A stretch of DNA of 48,794 nucleotides from an uncultured Prevotellaceae bacterium (GTDB lineage Bacteria > Bacteroidota > Bacteroidia > Bacteroidales > Bacteroidaceae): contig CAMHNI010000026.1 of NCBI GenBank assembly GCA_946186505.1, forward strand, positions 1-48,794. The letters run 5' to 3'. Under the pieces are notes generated by a model. The model was not told the origin of the DNA, searched no databases, and worked only from the letters and a program-made list of their open reading frames with translations. A program made the position numbers and the translations under genes. Shown here in pieces: positions 1 through 9,900 of this stretch. Position 1 is the stretch's first letter. Every line of letters begins with the position of its first letter.

Positions 1-2635
1 CGAACAGAGAGTTGTTGAAGCATGGGCCCTGACCCTTCTCGTTCTTGGTGTAAGGCGTAGAGGGGATAGAAGCAGAGTAGATAGACGAGCAACCAGTAGC
101 GTTGGCAATCATCTGACGGTCGCCGAACAGCTGAGAGATGAGCTTCACGTAAGGAGTCTCACCGCAACCAGAGCAAGCGCCTGAGAACTCGAACAGAGGC
201 TGTGCGAACTGAGAGTTCTTCACATTGCTCTTGATATCGACGAGGGCCTGCTTGCTGGGAACCTTCACGAGCTTGTCCCAGTCGGCAGCCATCTTCTTCA
301 TGTCGGCAGCATCGGGATTGAACGGAACCATCGTGAGGGCCTTGCCGAGCTTCGGATTACCCGGGCAGATGTCGGCGCAGTTGCCGCAACCCAGACAGTC
401 GAGGACAGAAGGCTCGATGACGAAGTGCATGCCCTTCATAGCGGCAGGAGCCTTCATCTCGAGGGTATCGATCTGGAAGTCCTTCAGCTCGTCGTCGGTC
501 AGAACGAACGGACGGATGGCAGCGTGAGGACAGATGTAAGCACACTGGTTACACTGGATACAGTTGTCCTTGTTCCACATAGGAACGAAGGCCTCCACAC
601 CACGCTTCTCGTAGGCAGCGGTACCAACCTCCCAAGAACCGTCAACGGTGTTGTGCTTGACGAAGTCAGAAACCTTCAGCAGGTCACCAGCCTGAGCGTT
701 GATAGGACGAACGAGCTCCTTGACGAATGCGGGAGCGTTGTCGGCCTTCACCTCATCGTCGGGCAGGTTAGCCCACTCGGGCTTCACTGTCAGCTGCTGG
801 TACTCGCCACCACGGTCGATAGCAGCGTAGTTCTTGTCAACCACGTCCTGACCCTTAGCTCCGTAAGACTTCAGGGCAGCAGCCTTCATCTTCTCGACAG
901 CCAGCTCCACGGGGATGACGCCGGTGATACGGAAGAAAGCAGACTGCAGGATGGTGTTGGTGCGGTTGCCCAGACCAATCTCCTGTGCAATCTTGGTAGC
1001 GTTGATGGTATAGACGGTGATGTTGTTCTGTGCGAAGTAGCGCTTCACCTTGTTAGGCATGAACTTCTCGAGCTCGTCGGCGTCGAAGATAGTGTTCAGC
1101 AGGAACTGGCCGTTCTTCTGCAGACCGCGAGTCACGTCGTACATGTGGAGGTAAGCCTGAACGTGGCAAGCCACGAAGTTAGGTGTGGTCACCAGATAGG
1201 TAGAACGGATAGGTGTATCACCGAAACGCAGGTGAGAGCAGGTGAAACCTCCCGACTTCTTAGAGTCATAAGAGAAGTAAGCCTGGCAGTACTTATCGGT
1301 GTTGTCGCCGATAATCTTCACAGAGTTCTTGTTAGCACCTACGGTACCATCAGCACCCAAACCGTAGAACTTAGCCTGGAACATGCCAGCGCCACCGAGG
1401 GCAATCTCCTCAACGGCAGGCAGCGAGGTGAAGGTCACGTCGTCAACGATACCGATGGTGAAGTGGTTCTTGGGCTCCGGCATAGCGAGGTTGTTGAACA
1501 CGCTGATGATCTGAGCGGGAGTGGTGTCGTGAGAACCAAGACCGTAGCGGCCACCAACGATGAGAGGACGGTCCTCTACGTCGTAGTAAGCATCCTTCAC
1601 GTCGAGGTACAGAGGCTCACCGTTAGCACCGGGCTCCTTCGTGCGGTCGAGAACGGCAATCTTCTTGACGCTCTTGGGAACAGCAGCGAGCAGGTGCTTC
1701 ACTGAGAACGGACGATAGAGGTGAACAGAGATCATACCCACCTTCTGGCCGTTGGCATTGAGGTAGTCGATAGCCTCGCGGGCTGCATCGGTAGCAGAAC
1801 CCATGAGGATAATCATGCGGTCGGCATCCTCAGCTCCATAATAAGAGAAGAGGTGATACTCACGACCGGTAATCTTAGAAATCTCACCCAGGTACTTCTC
1901 AACCACTTCGGGTACTGAATCGTAGTAGGGGTTGCAAGCCTCACGGTGTGTGAAGAAGGTCTCGGGGTTCTCAGCAGTACCGCGGGTAATAGGACGCTCA
2001 GGCGACATAGCACGGTCGCGGAAACGCTTGATGTACTCTTCCTTCACGAGGGGACGGATGTCCTCCTGATCCATGAGCTCAATCTTGTGGTACTCGTGAG
2101 AGGTGCGGAAACCGTCGAAGAAGTTCACGAACGGCACGCAGGTCTCGAGGGTAGCCAGGTGAGCCACAGCGGTGAGGTCCATCACCTCCTGCACGCCACC
2201 TTCGCAGAGCATGGCGAAACCAGTCTGACGGCAAGCCATCACGTCCTGGTGGTCACCGAAGATACAGAGCGAGTGAGAAGCCAGTGTACGGGCAGACACG
2301 TCGAACACGGTAGGAATCAGCTCACCGGCAATCTTGTACATGTTGGGGATCATCAGCAGAAGACCCTGAGAAGCGGTGAATGTAGTGGTGAGAGCACCAG
2401 CCTGCAGCGAACCGTGAACGGCACCGGCAGCACCAGCCTCAGACTGCATTTCCTGAACACTGACGGTCTGGCCCCAGAGGTTCTTACGACCACGGGCAGC
2501 CCACTCGTCAACATGCTCCGCCATAGGCGAAGACGGGGTGATGGGGTAGATAGCAGCTACCTCCGAGAACATGTAACTCACGTGAGCAGCAGCCTCGTTA
2601 CCATCACAGGTGATAAATTTCTTTTCTTTAGCCAT
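1..2635 (-). CDS. nifJ: Pyruvate:ferredoxin (flavodoxin) oxidoreductase, 5' part only
   Basis: This enzyme oxidises pyruvate with CoA to acetyl-CoA and CO2 and passes the electrons to ferredoxin, a core step of anaerobic metabolism. About 878 codons lie in the window; the gene runs off the left edge. The family is usually near 1,190 residues, so roughly the last quarter is missing. I translated it from the ATG at 2635: it begins MAKEKKFITCDGNEAAAHVS and carries the domain I motif YPITPSSPMAEHVDEWA. Two ferredoxin-type cysteine clusters follow, CIQCNQCAYICPHA near residue 693 and CLGCGNCADICPG near residue 745. The C-terminal TPP-binding part is outside the window. The gap to the ATPase gene upstream is only 40 bases and AT-rich. 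A near-match to a -7 box (TACATTTT, minus strand) lies there, but I am not sure it is the promoter. The long plus-strand open frames across this gene are antisense shadows. Confidence 0.96.
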   Translation of the reverse strand, partial: MAKEKKFITCDGNEAAAHVSYMFSEVAAIYPITPSSPMAEHVDEWAARGRKNLWGQTVSVQEMQSEAGAAGAVHGSLQAGALTTTFTASQGLLLMIPNMYKIAGELIPTVFDVSARTLASHSLCIFGDHQDVMACRQTGFAMLCEGGVQEVMDLTAVAHLATLETCVPFVNFFDGFRTSHEYHKIELMDQEDIRPLVKEEYIKRFRDRAMSPERPITRGTAENPETFFTHREACNPYYDSVPEVVEKYLGEISKITGREYHLFSYYGAEDADRMIILMGSATDAAREAIDYLNANGQKVGMISVHLYRPFSVKHLLAAVPKSVKKIAVLDRTKEPGANGEPLYLDVKDAYYDVEDRPLIVGGRYGLGSHDTTPAQIISVFNNLAMPEPKNHFTIGIVDDVTFTSLPAVEEIALGGAGMFQAKFYGLGADGTVGANKNSVKIIGDNTDKYCQAYFSYDSKKSGGFTCSHLRFGDTPIRSTYLVTTPNFVACHVQAYLHMYDVTRGLQKNGQFLLNTIFDADELEKFMPNKVKRYFAQNNITVYTINATKIAQEIGLGNRTNTILQSAFFRITGVIPVELAVEKMKAAALKSYGAKGQDVVDKNYAAIDRGGEYQQLTVKPEWANLPDDEVKADNAPAFVKELVRPINAQAGDLLKVSDFVKHNTVDGSWEVGTAAYEKRGVEAFVPMWNKDNCIQCNQCAYICPHAAIRPFVLTDDELKDFQIDTLEMKAPAAMKGMHFVIEPSVLDCLGCGNCADICPGNPKLGKALTMVPFNPDAADMKKMAADWDKLVKVPSKQALVDIKSNVKNSQFAQPLFEFSGACSGCGETPYVKLISQLFGDRQMIANATGCSSIYSASIPSTPYTKNEKGQGPCFNNSLF

Positions 2636-2675
2636 TTGTTTAAATAGAAAAATGTATTAAATGAATAATATTTGT

Positions 2676-3863
2676 TTAGTAGAGGAATCCCAGCAACCAT
2701 AGCGGGATTTGGTTATCCTTACCTATTTCTGTATTATAGCGTGCGTAGATAGTATCGGACGCATACCTAATCTTATTACGGGCATCAGCGTCGCAGATAC
2801 GGAACTTCAGTTTTCCATCAACCAGATAGTAAGGGTCGCGCCCATTCTGATTGATTTTGTGATCCTTCCACATTGAATTTACGAAGAACGTCTCCATTGC
2901 ATTCTGTTTCTCCACATGTATGGGATAGATTGCATAGAGCAGGTTTGAATTATGGAGCATCACTTTTGAAGGTTTCTTGGGGAAGCCCTCGTCCACAGGG
3001 TAAATCATGTTAAGCAAACGTGCATCGGTAAGGTATTTAATATAGTTCATCACCGTTGCACGGCTGGTTTCAATGTCCTGAGCCAACTTACTGACATTGG
3101 GTGCTTTAGGCCCCTCTTCTGCCAACTCATAGAACAGCTTCTTGATTTTCGGAAGATATTTCAGTTCAATTTGCTTGATGAGCAGGATGTCCACCTCAGT
3201 CATCATGTTCATAGTCTTCAGCAAGTTCTCTGAGTAGTTGCGATGCTCCTGAAAGAATGGGTAGAAGCCATGATGAATGTAATCCTGAAAATAGCGACGA
3301 GGCGACACACAAGGCAGAATCTGCTTGATAATGTGCTCATGGTCGTTCAGAATCTCTTCCAATGAATAGGGGCGGAAATTATTGTTTGTAAGCAGGTTTA
3401 GGAATTCACGGAAAGAGAATCCGCGCAAATTGTATGATTTGACGATACCATTCAGTTCTGGGTTCTCGTCTTTCAGCCTCATCACGCTGGAACCTGTAAA
3501 TACAATCTTCAGTCCAGGATAAAGATCATAGCATTTACGTAATTCCTGTGACCAGTTGTCCTGCTTAAACACCTGATCGATGAGCAGCACCCTACCACCA
3601 CGGTGATAAAACTCACCTGCGAAGTCGGCAATGCCCCGCCCCTGAAAATAGAAATTGTTCATGTTGATGTATAAACACTGTTTGTCATCTACATCAAACT
3701 TCTCGCGTGCATACTGTAACAAAAAAGTTGTCTTTCCGACACCTCTTGTCCCTTTGATGCCAATCATACGTTCACTCCAGTCAATCTCATCCATCAAGGT
3801 GCGACGAACTGGTGCATTGACATGTTCGACCAAATAGCGATGTGTCCGGAAAAAAGCCTCCAT
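2676..3863 (-). CDS. AAA+ ATPase of the DUF4143 (AAA_14) type
   Basis: A 395-residue protein with a P-loop GTRGVGKTT near residues 38-46, a Walker B-like strand (VLLIDQVF) near residue 95, and a sensor-like strand ending in TGSS near residue 125. The C-terminal half (from about 210) has a winged-helix-like stretch (VSKLAQDIETSRATVMNYIKYL) and then a domain like DUF4143. Such proteins are common in Bacteroidota and archaea. They are presumed ATPases of unknown cellular role, and I do not assign a function. The last residues (IPLWLLGFLY) are typical of these small ATPases. It has its own promoter (-33 TTTG, -7 TACCTTTG) just upstream, so it is probably a stand-alone gene rather than part of the NRPS operon that ends at 3989 on the same strand. 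Confidence 0.85.
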   Translation of the reverse strand: MEAFFRTHRYLVEHVNAPVRRTLMDEIDWSERMIGIKGTRGVGKTTFLLQYAREKFDVDDKQCLYINMNNFYFQGRGIADFAGEFYHRGGRVLLIDQVFKQDNWSQELRKCYDLYPGLKIVFTGSSVMRLKDENPELNGIVKSYNLRGFSFREFLNLLTNNNFRPYSLEEILNDHEHIIKQILPCVSPRRYFQDYIHHGFYPFFQEHRNYSENLLKTMNMMTEVDILLIKQIELKYLPKIKKLFYELAEEGPKAPNVSKLAQDIETSRATVMNYIKYLTDARLLNMIYPVDEGFPKKPSKVMLHNSNLLYAIYPIHVEKQNAMETFFVNSMWKDHKINQNGRDPYYLVDGKLKFRICDADARNKIRYASDTIYARYNTEIGKDNQIPLWLLGFLY

Positions 3864-3890
3864 TTGCTATAGTTTGTTTAAAAACGACTG

Positions 3891-3921
3891 CAAAGGTACA
3901 AATAAATCCGCGAATTGCAAA
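3891..3921 (-). promoter_or_regulatory. Bacteroidota-type promoter of the AAA ATPase gene
   Basis: On the minus strand, TACCTTTG (3898-3891) matches the TAnnTTTG -7 box. A TTTG (3921-3918) lies 19 bases upstream as the -33 element. The ATPase ATG follows 27 bases after the -7 box. Confidence 0.75.
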
Positions 3922-3988
3922 GCAGAGATTGCAAAATCTTGCTAAAACGGTTTATTTTGGTTATGTCTAAATAGCAGGTAAGACGCAA

Positions 3989-6900
3989 TCAATCATTCCT
4001 TTTCCACATCAGCTTTGCCAATAATGGGAGGAATCGGGGCTGAAGCAGCTCAAAATGGGAGGCATCAAGCATCAAGAACTTGGCAGAAGGATACGTGCGC
4101 CTCCATATCTGTTCATTTTGAACAATATGGGTTTGCGACACTTTCTCTATCTGATGATCTGGCTCACCATTCAGGACGACAGATGCCGACGGTTTCTGTT
4201 CAAGAGCCACACACAAGTCGCCTTCAAACACCAATGGAGGCAAGGATGACAGCATCTGCTTGAGCGGTATGTCACTATCGCCAATAAGCTCCAGCATGTT
4301 GGAATTGACATATAATGAAGTCCCGATGGCCATCATACGGATGTCAGGATTGCCTCGCTTACGCAACTGTTCAGCCAACAGCATACCCAATGCCGAACCA
4401 ATAGAATGGCCTGTTACGGCATAGACTTTAGCCCCTACCCTACTCATCTCCCGCTCCGTTTCTGTCAACAGATAATTGACATAGCTGACCGCATCAGACG
4501 GTCCTTCATTCCAGAACGAGAAAGAATCGAACACCCAGACAGAGAAGTCGTGACGCAGACTCTTGAGATAGTCAGAATAAAATGGATGAACAGCTGTATA
4601 GCCACACACCAGCACGACAACAGGCTTGGCAGCGTCATAGCCTTCGTACCAGCCAGACGAGCAGGACTGTCCCAACTGAGCCAGAGCACGAATGGTGCGA
4701 TGCAGGAAGATGTCGGAAGGGGATATCACCATACCAGCATCTTTCAACGCCTGAGCTGTCTGAAGCACTTGTATTGAGGTCATACCAAGATCGTTGAACA
4801 GATCATCCTCGGGGCGTATGGTATCAGGTTCGATTTCCAGCAGCTTCTCCACGATGGCACACAGACTATGCTCGGCTTCACTCATCTCAGGCTGTTCGTT
4901 TTGCCCGGTTGCGGCATAATGCTGTGGTTCAGGCAACTGTCGGCAGTCAATTTTTCCATTAGGTGTAAGGGGAAGTGCTGGAAGGATGCTCCAATAGGAA
5001 GGCAACATATATGACGGTAACAGCGTTGAGAGGTAATGATGCAGCTCTTTGCTCTGCAAGTCATCCTGACTGCTGGCCACGAAGGCCACCAACTGCGGTG
5101 TACCGCCAATGGTTCGGACATTGGCCACACACTGGATGACAGCAGGATGACGCAGCAGCGTTTGCTCAATTTCCTGAAGTTCAATCCTGAAGCCTCTGAT
5201 TTTCACCTGCATATCTTTCCGCTCCAAGAAATAAAAGTTGCCATGTTCGTCCTGCCTGACAATGTCGCCCGTGGCATAGATTCGTGTATTCAGTCCCCGG
5301 CGTTCATCATCGGCAGTGACGTAGGGATTTGGAATGAAACAATCTTCATTCAACTGCGGACGACCATGATAGCCTGCCGACAACTGCAAGCCTCCAATGA
5401 ATAGCTGTCCGGGACAGCCTGGGGGCAGCAGGTTCAAATGGTCATCGAGCACATAGCAGCTGACACCTTGCAGCTGCCGACCGATGCAACGAGCATCTCT
5501 GATGGCATCGTCACCAAATCGATGCACCGTGGTCGTGACGGTGTTCTCGGATGGTCCGTACTCGTTCAACATGGTAAGCTGACGGGAATAGCGATCAATA
5601 GCCGCCTGACTGGAGGTCTCACCACCCACGACAAGTGTACGCAGCACAGCAGGCAGGCGGTCTGGACAGAGCGGCAATAATGCCGGCGGAATGCTGGTAT
5701 AAGTGACATGCTCACGCTCTATCAGCTCCATCAGCCGCTGCGGATCGTGGCGCACGGCATCGCTGGCCACCACAAGACGGGCTCCCTTGAGCAATGGGGG
5801 GAACAAATCGTTGATGGAGGCATCGAACACATAGGCATTGTACTGCAAGACGATATCGTTTTCTGAGAGGTTGTAACGGTCACTGGAGCCGATAGAAACC
5901 AATGCAGCGAGATTAGCATGGGTGACCGCCACGCCCTTGGGCTGGCCGGTGGTGCCCGACGTGTAAATCATATAAGCGATGTCGCTACCCGAAATAACAG
6001 GCAGCTGAGGTAACTGGGAGAGATTGGCAGAAAGGCAATCATCAAAACAGAGTCGCTGAATATTTGCAGAAAGAGCCAGACCCTCCACCAGATTCTGCTG
6101 TGAACGGTCATAGACAAGACAGCACATCCGGCAATCGTCAACGATGGCTCGAAGACGCTCGACAGGATAAGAGGCTGACAGCGGCACATAAACGTGTCCA
6201 GCCTTCATAATGCCAAGAATGGTGGCAATGGCACGACACGAACGCTCCATCAGCATACCAACGGGCAAGTTGTTCGCATAACGGTGCAAAGCAGCCGCCA
6301 CCAAATCGGAATAGTGGTCAAATTGCTGGTATGTCCATGTGACGTCTTGGTCTTTGGCCAACCAAGGATGAGGCGGCTGGGCAACCAACTGTCTGAACAT
6401 CGTCACGACATCCTGTTGAGGTATGGTCAATGGGGTAATGGCATTGCGTTGGACGATGGCCTCGCGCCCGGCAGCCGAGAGCATCGACAACCCAGATACC
6501 GACGGGGAGTCGTTCTGCAATATATGCTCAATGAGAACGATAAGACACTGAGACATCAGTCGAACGGTGTCAGACTGTAATCGTGAAACGGCATATTTCC
6601 ACGTGCAAGTCCAAGGGGCCTTGGCTTTTCGGCTGACTGTCAGCGACAGGGGAAACTGTGCCGGTGCCTGCAATGCAAGCAAAGATTCCGGCATGTAGTC
6701 CTCGAACGCGAACATCGCCTGCACCAACGGGCTTGCCAACTCCGTGCCACCTTGGCTGTTGACTATCTCTACCAACTGGCTGAAAGCCATCAGGTGTTCC
6801 TCGGCATTCCTGATATCACGGAGCGTCTGGCGACAAAAGTCTTCGAACGACAAGTTCCAGCAGTCAGCCGTAAAGCGTAGCGGAAGCGGATGAACAAAAT

Positions 6901-9900
6901 AGCCCATGACTTGGGAGAAACGGCTGTCAGTGCGACCTGCCGATGGGTAGCCGACCACAAAGTCTTCCTGTCGGCAAATCCGAGCCAGCATCAGCATGAA
7001 AGCCGAAGCAAGGAATGCAAAAGGTGTCAGCCGATGCTTACGGCAATAACGGGCGATGCCCTCTGATTGCTGTTGGGATATTTCGGCTGTCAACAACTCA
7101 GCCGAGAACTCGTCCTGTTTCGGTGTCGGCAGATAAGGCAGATGCAGGTCTTCAATATCAGAAAGATACTGCTCCCAATAGTCCTTGTCAGCCTTTAGGT
7201 CAGTTTTTGCCAACAGACTATGAACATAATCGCTATAGCCATAAGGCAACGGATCGGACGATTCGGAATGCGCCCCAGTATGCAACTGTCGGCAGATGTC
7301 TGTAAACTGTTCACAGAGGAGTCGCATAGACCAACCGTCGGTCAGGAGATGGTGTATATAGACAGCCACCACAGTTGGATGGTTTTCGGAAACATAGACC
7401 ACTGCACGGCAAAGAGGACTGCCGTCGAAGGCGTAAGAATCATTGAGCCGCTGCTTAACCAGTTGCTCCAGATGGTTCTCGTCGCAGTAGTTCACTTGCT
7501 GGAGCGTTGCCTCAGGATGGTATGGCCGGATAGCCATCTCGGGACGCCCATCACGGTTTGTCGTGAAGGTTAGCCGCAGACTTTCCTGTCGCTGAAGCAT
7601 CCTGTTCCACGCCTCTGTGAGTACGTCAAGAGGAAGATTCCCGCCAATGGGTATCAAACGCACCAAATGGTAAGCCCGTGATGCGTGGGGTGACATCATG
7701 CACTGCATGAGCAGGCTTAGCAGATGGGGAGGAATATCGGAATTGGAAGCCGTCGAAGTGGAAGACAGGGGCTGGATAGCGGATGGGTGCTCAATGAGCT
7801 GTGCCAAATGGCGGATGGTTGGCGACTGATAGACAGCCGTCATGGGAATGTTAACGCTAAGGCGTTCCTCCAAGGCTTGAACCATCATAATGAGTGCAAT
7901 GGAATCGCCGCCGAGATATAGGAAATTGTCGTCAAGAGAAAACGTGCCAGTCGTATCAAGCAACTGCTGCCACACTTGCAGGATAGTGTTGTGGATGCTG
8001 GTGTCGGGCAGTGGTTCGCTCTTCCTTGCCGACAATGGAACGGTGAGCTTTTCCAGAGCCTTGAAGTCTATTTTGCGATTGATGGTAAGCGGCATCCGTT
8101 CCACCAATGTAAAGTTCGACGGCACCATATAGCGTGGCAACTGCTGCGAGATGGTCTGTTGGAGTTCCACCAAGTCGAACGAGTCCGGGTCGGCCTCAAC
8201 GTAAGCCGAAATCACGTTCCTGCCCTGTCGCTTCGTCAGGTTCACGGCCACCGCATTGACTCCCGGATATTGCTCGATGCGGCTCCGCACCTCGCCAAGT
8301 TCCACTCGATGGCCATTGATTTTAACCTGTTGATCGCTTCGGCCAAAGAATAACAGATCGCCATTAGGCAACCGGCAAACATTGTCACCGCTGTCATAGA
8401 GACGTCCGTTCACCCCCAAAGCACATTCGCGAGTCGTGGCAAAAGGATTCGGCACAAAGGATTTCTCGTTCAACTGGGCTCGGTGGTAATAGCCCTCGGT
8501 GAGTTGCCGTCCACCGATGAACAGCCGACCCCTGACGCCTGGTGGTAACAGATGGCCCTGCGCATCAAGCACATAGCAGCTGATATTTCTGAGCGGCTGG
8601 CCGATGTTAGTGGCTACCGGGTCATTGCCATACACGTGCATCGTGGTGCATACGGTGTTCTCTGTTGGTCCGTAGGCATTGACAACCCTGCAGGTGGCCT
8701 GCCACCTCTTGATGGTCTCGACGGGGCAGGACTCTCCGGCAACGACAAGATACTTCAGCAGTGGCAACGGCTGACAGGGAAGGAGCGTAAGGATGGCTGG
8801 CGGAATGCAGGCACAGGTGACTTGACGCCGAGCCAGTACTTCGAGAATGAGCTGAGGATCGTGTCGCTCCTCTTCGGAGACATAATATATTGTGGTACCC
8901 GTAAACAATGGCGGGAAGACATCCCAGACAGAAGCATCGAAGGAGATGCTGGCGAAACTCAGCTCCAACGTGTTCTCTGCTGCTGGGATATATGCCTGAC
9001 GAGCCTTTATCAGATTCAGCAAAGCCCGTTGTGTGATTGGCGTTCCCTTGGGCTGCCCCGTCGTGCCCGAAGTGTAAATCATGTAGGCGTACTTGTTGGG
9101 CTGGCACGGCGGTAGAGGCGAACAGAGATGTTCGAGCATTTCAGGAGTAATGCGTAGCACGTCGAAGCCCTCGGGCACCATCTCAAGGTCGGTCAGCAGC
9201 AATGCAGGCGAACAGTCCGAGAAAATGTATTGAAGTCGCTCCGAGGCGTTGTTCGGGTCGATGGGCACGTATGCATAACCAGCCTTCCACACCCCGAGGA
9301 AGAAGGCCACGGTATAGAGACTGCGCGAGGCATAGACCCCAATAAAGTCGGAAGACTGGCATCCCTGTCTGTGCTGAAGAATCAGTGAGGCGACAACGTC
9401 GGAATAGCGGTCAAGCTGGGCGTATATGAGCACGTCGTCACCAAAAAGCACCGCTGGCCGGTTGCCAAACTGGTCTGCAACAGATAAAAAAGACTCTATC
9501 AATGTCGGTCGGCTGTCATCGTCATCCTGTATCTCCTGATTGAACGTGTCCGTCTGGTCGGCAATGATGATGTCCTTTATGCGAATCTCCATATTATCCA
9601 TAATCTGTGCGACCACCTTCAAGAAAGACTTGGCAAGCGTTTCTGCAAAGAATGCAGGATACTCCTTGTTGCAATAGACAATGCCGGAACTGAGACTGCC
9701 CTCAATGTCTATCTGTAGCGCACTGGGCATAGCCGTTGGAAAAGCATGGAACAAGGGAATGACTTCACCCGACAGGTCCAACTGTTGCTCTTGACGGTTC
9801 AATGGGAAGTTGAAAGCCAGAGTGGCGTGACTGTCACGGACTATCTTGGCCATTTCCGTCTCAATGATTGAGACCTGCTCGTGCGAATGAGCCGCCATAC

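Noticed and set aside
425..2647. Long plus-strand open frames (426 and 233 residues) across the left edge
   Set aside because: They run antisense to nifJ, whose conserved protein is clear on the minus strand; their Leu/Val/His-rich composition is typical of antisense frames.
3922..3988. Possible terminator after the NRPS gene (small AGATT/AATCT hairpin)
   Set aside because: The stem is too short and there is no U-run in the right place, so I do not list it.
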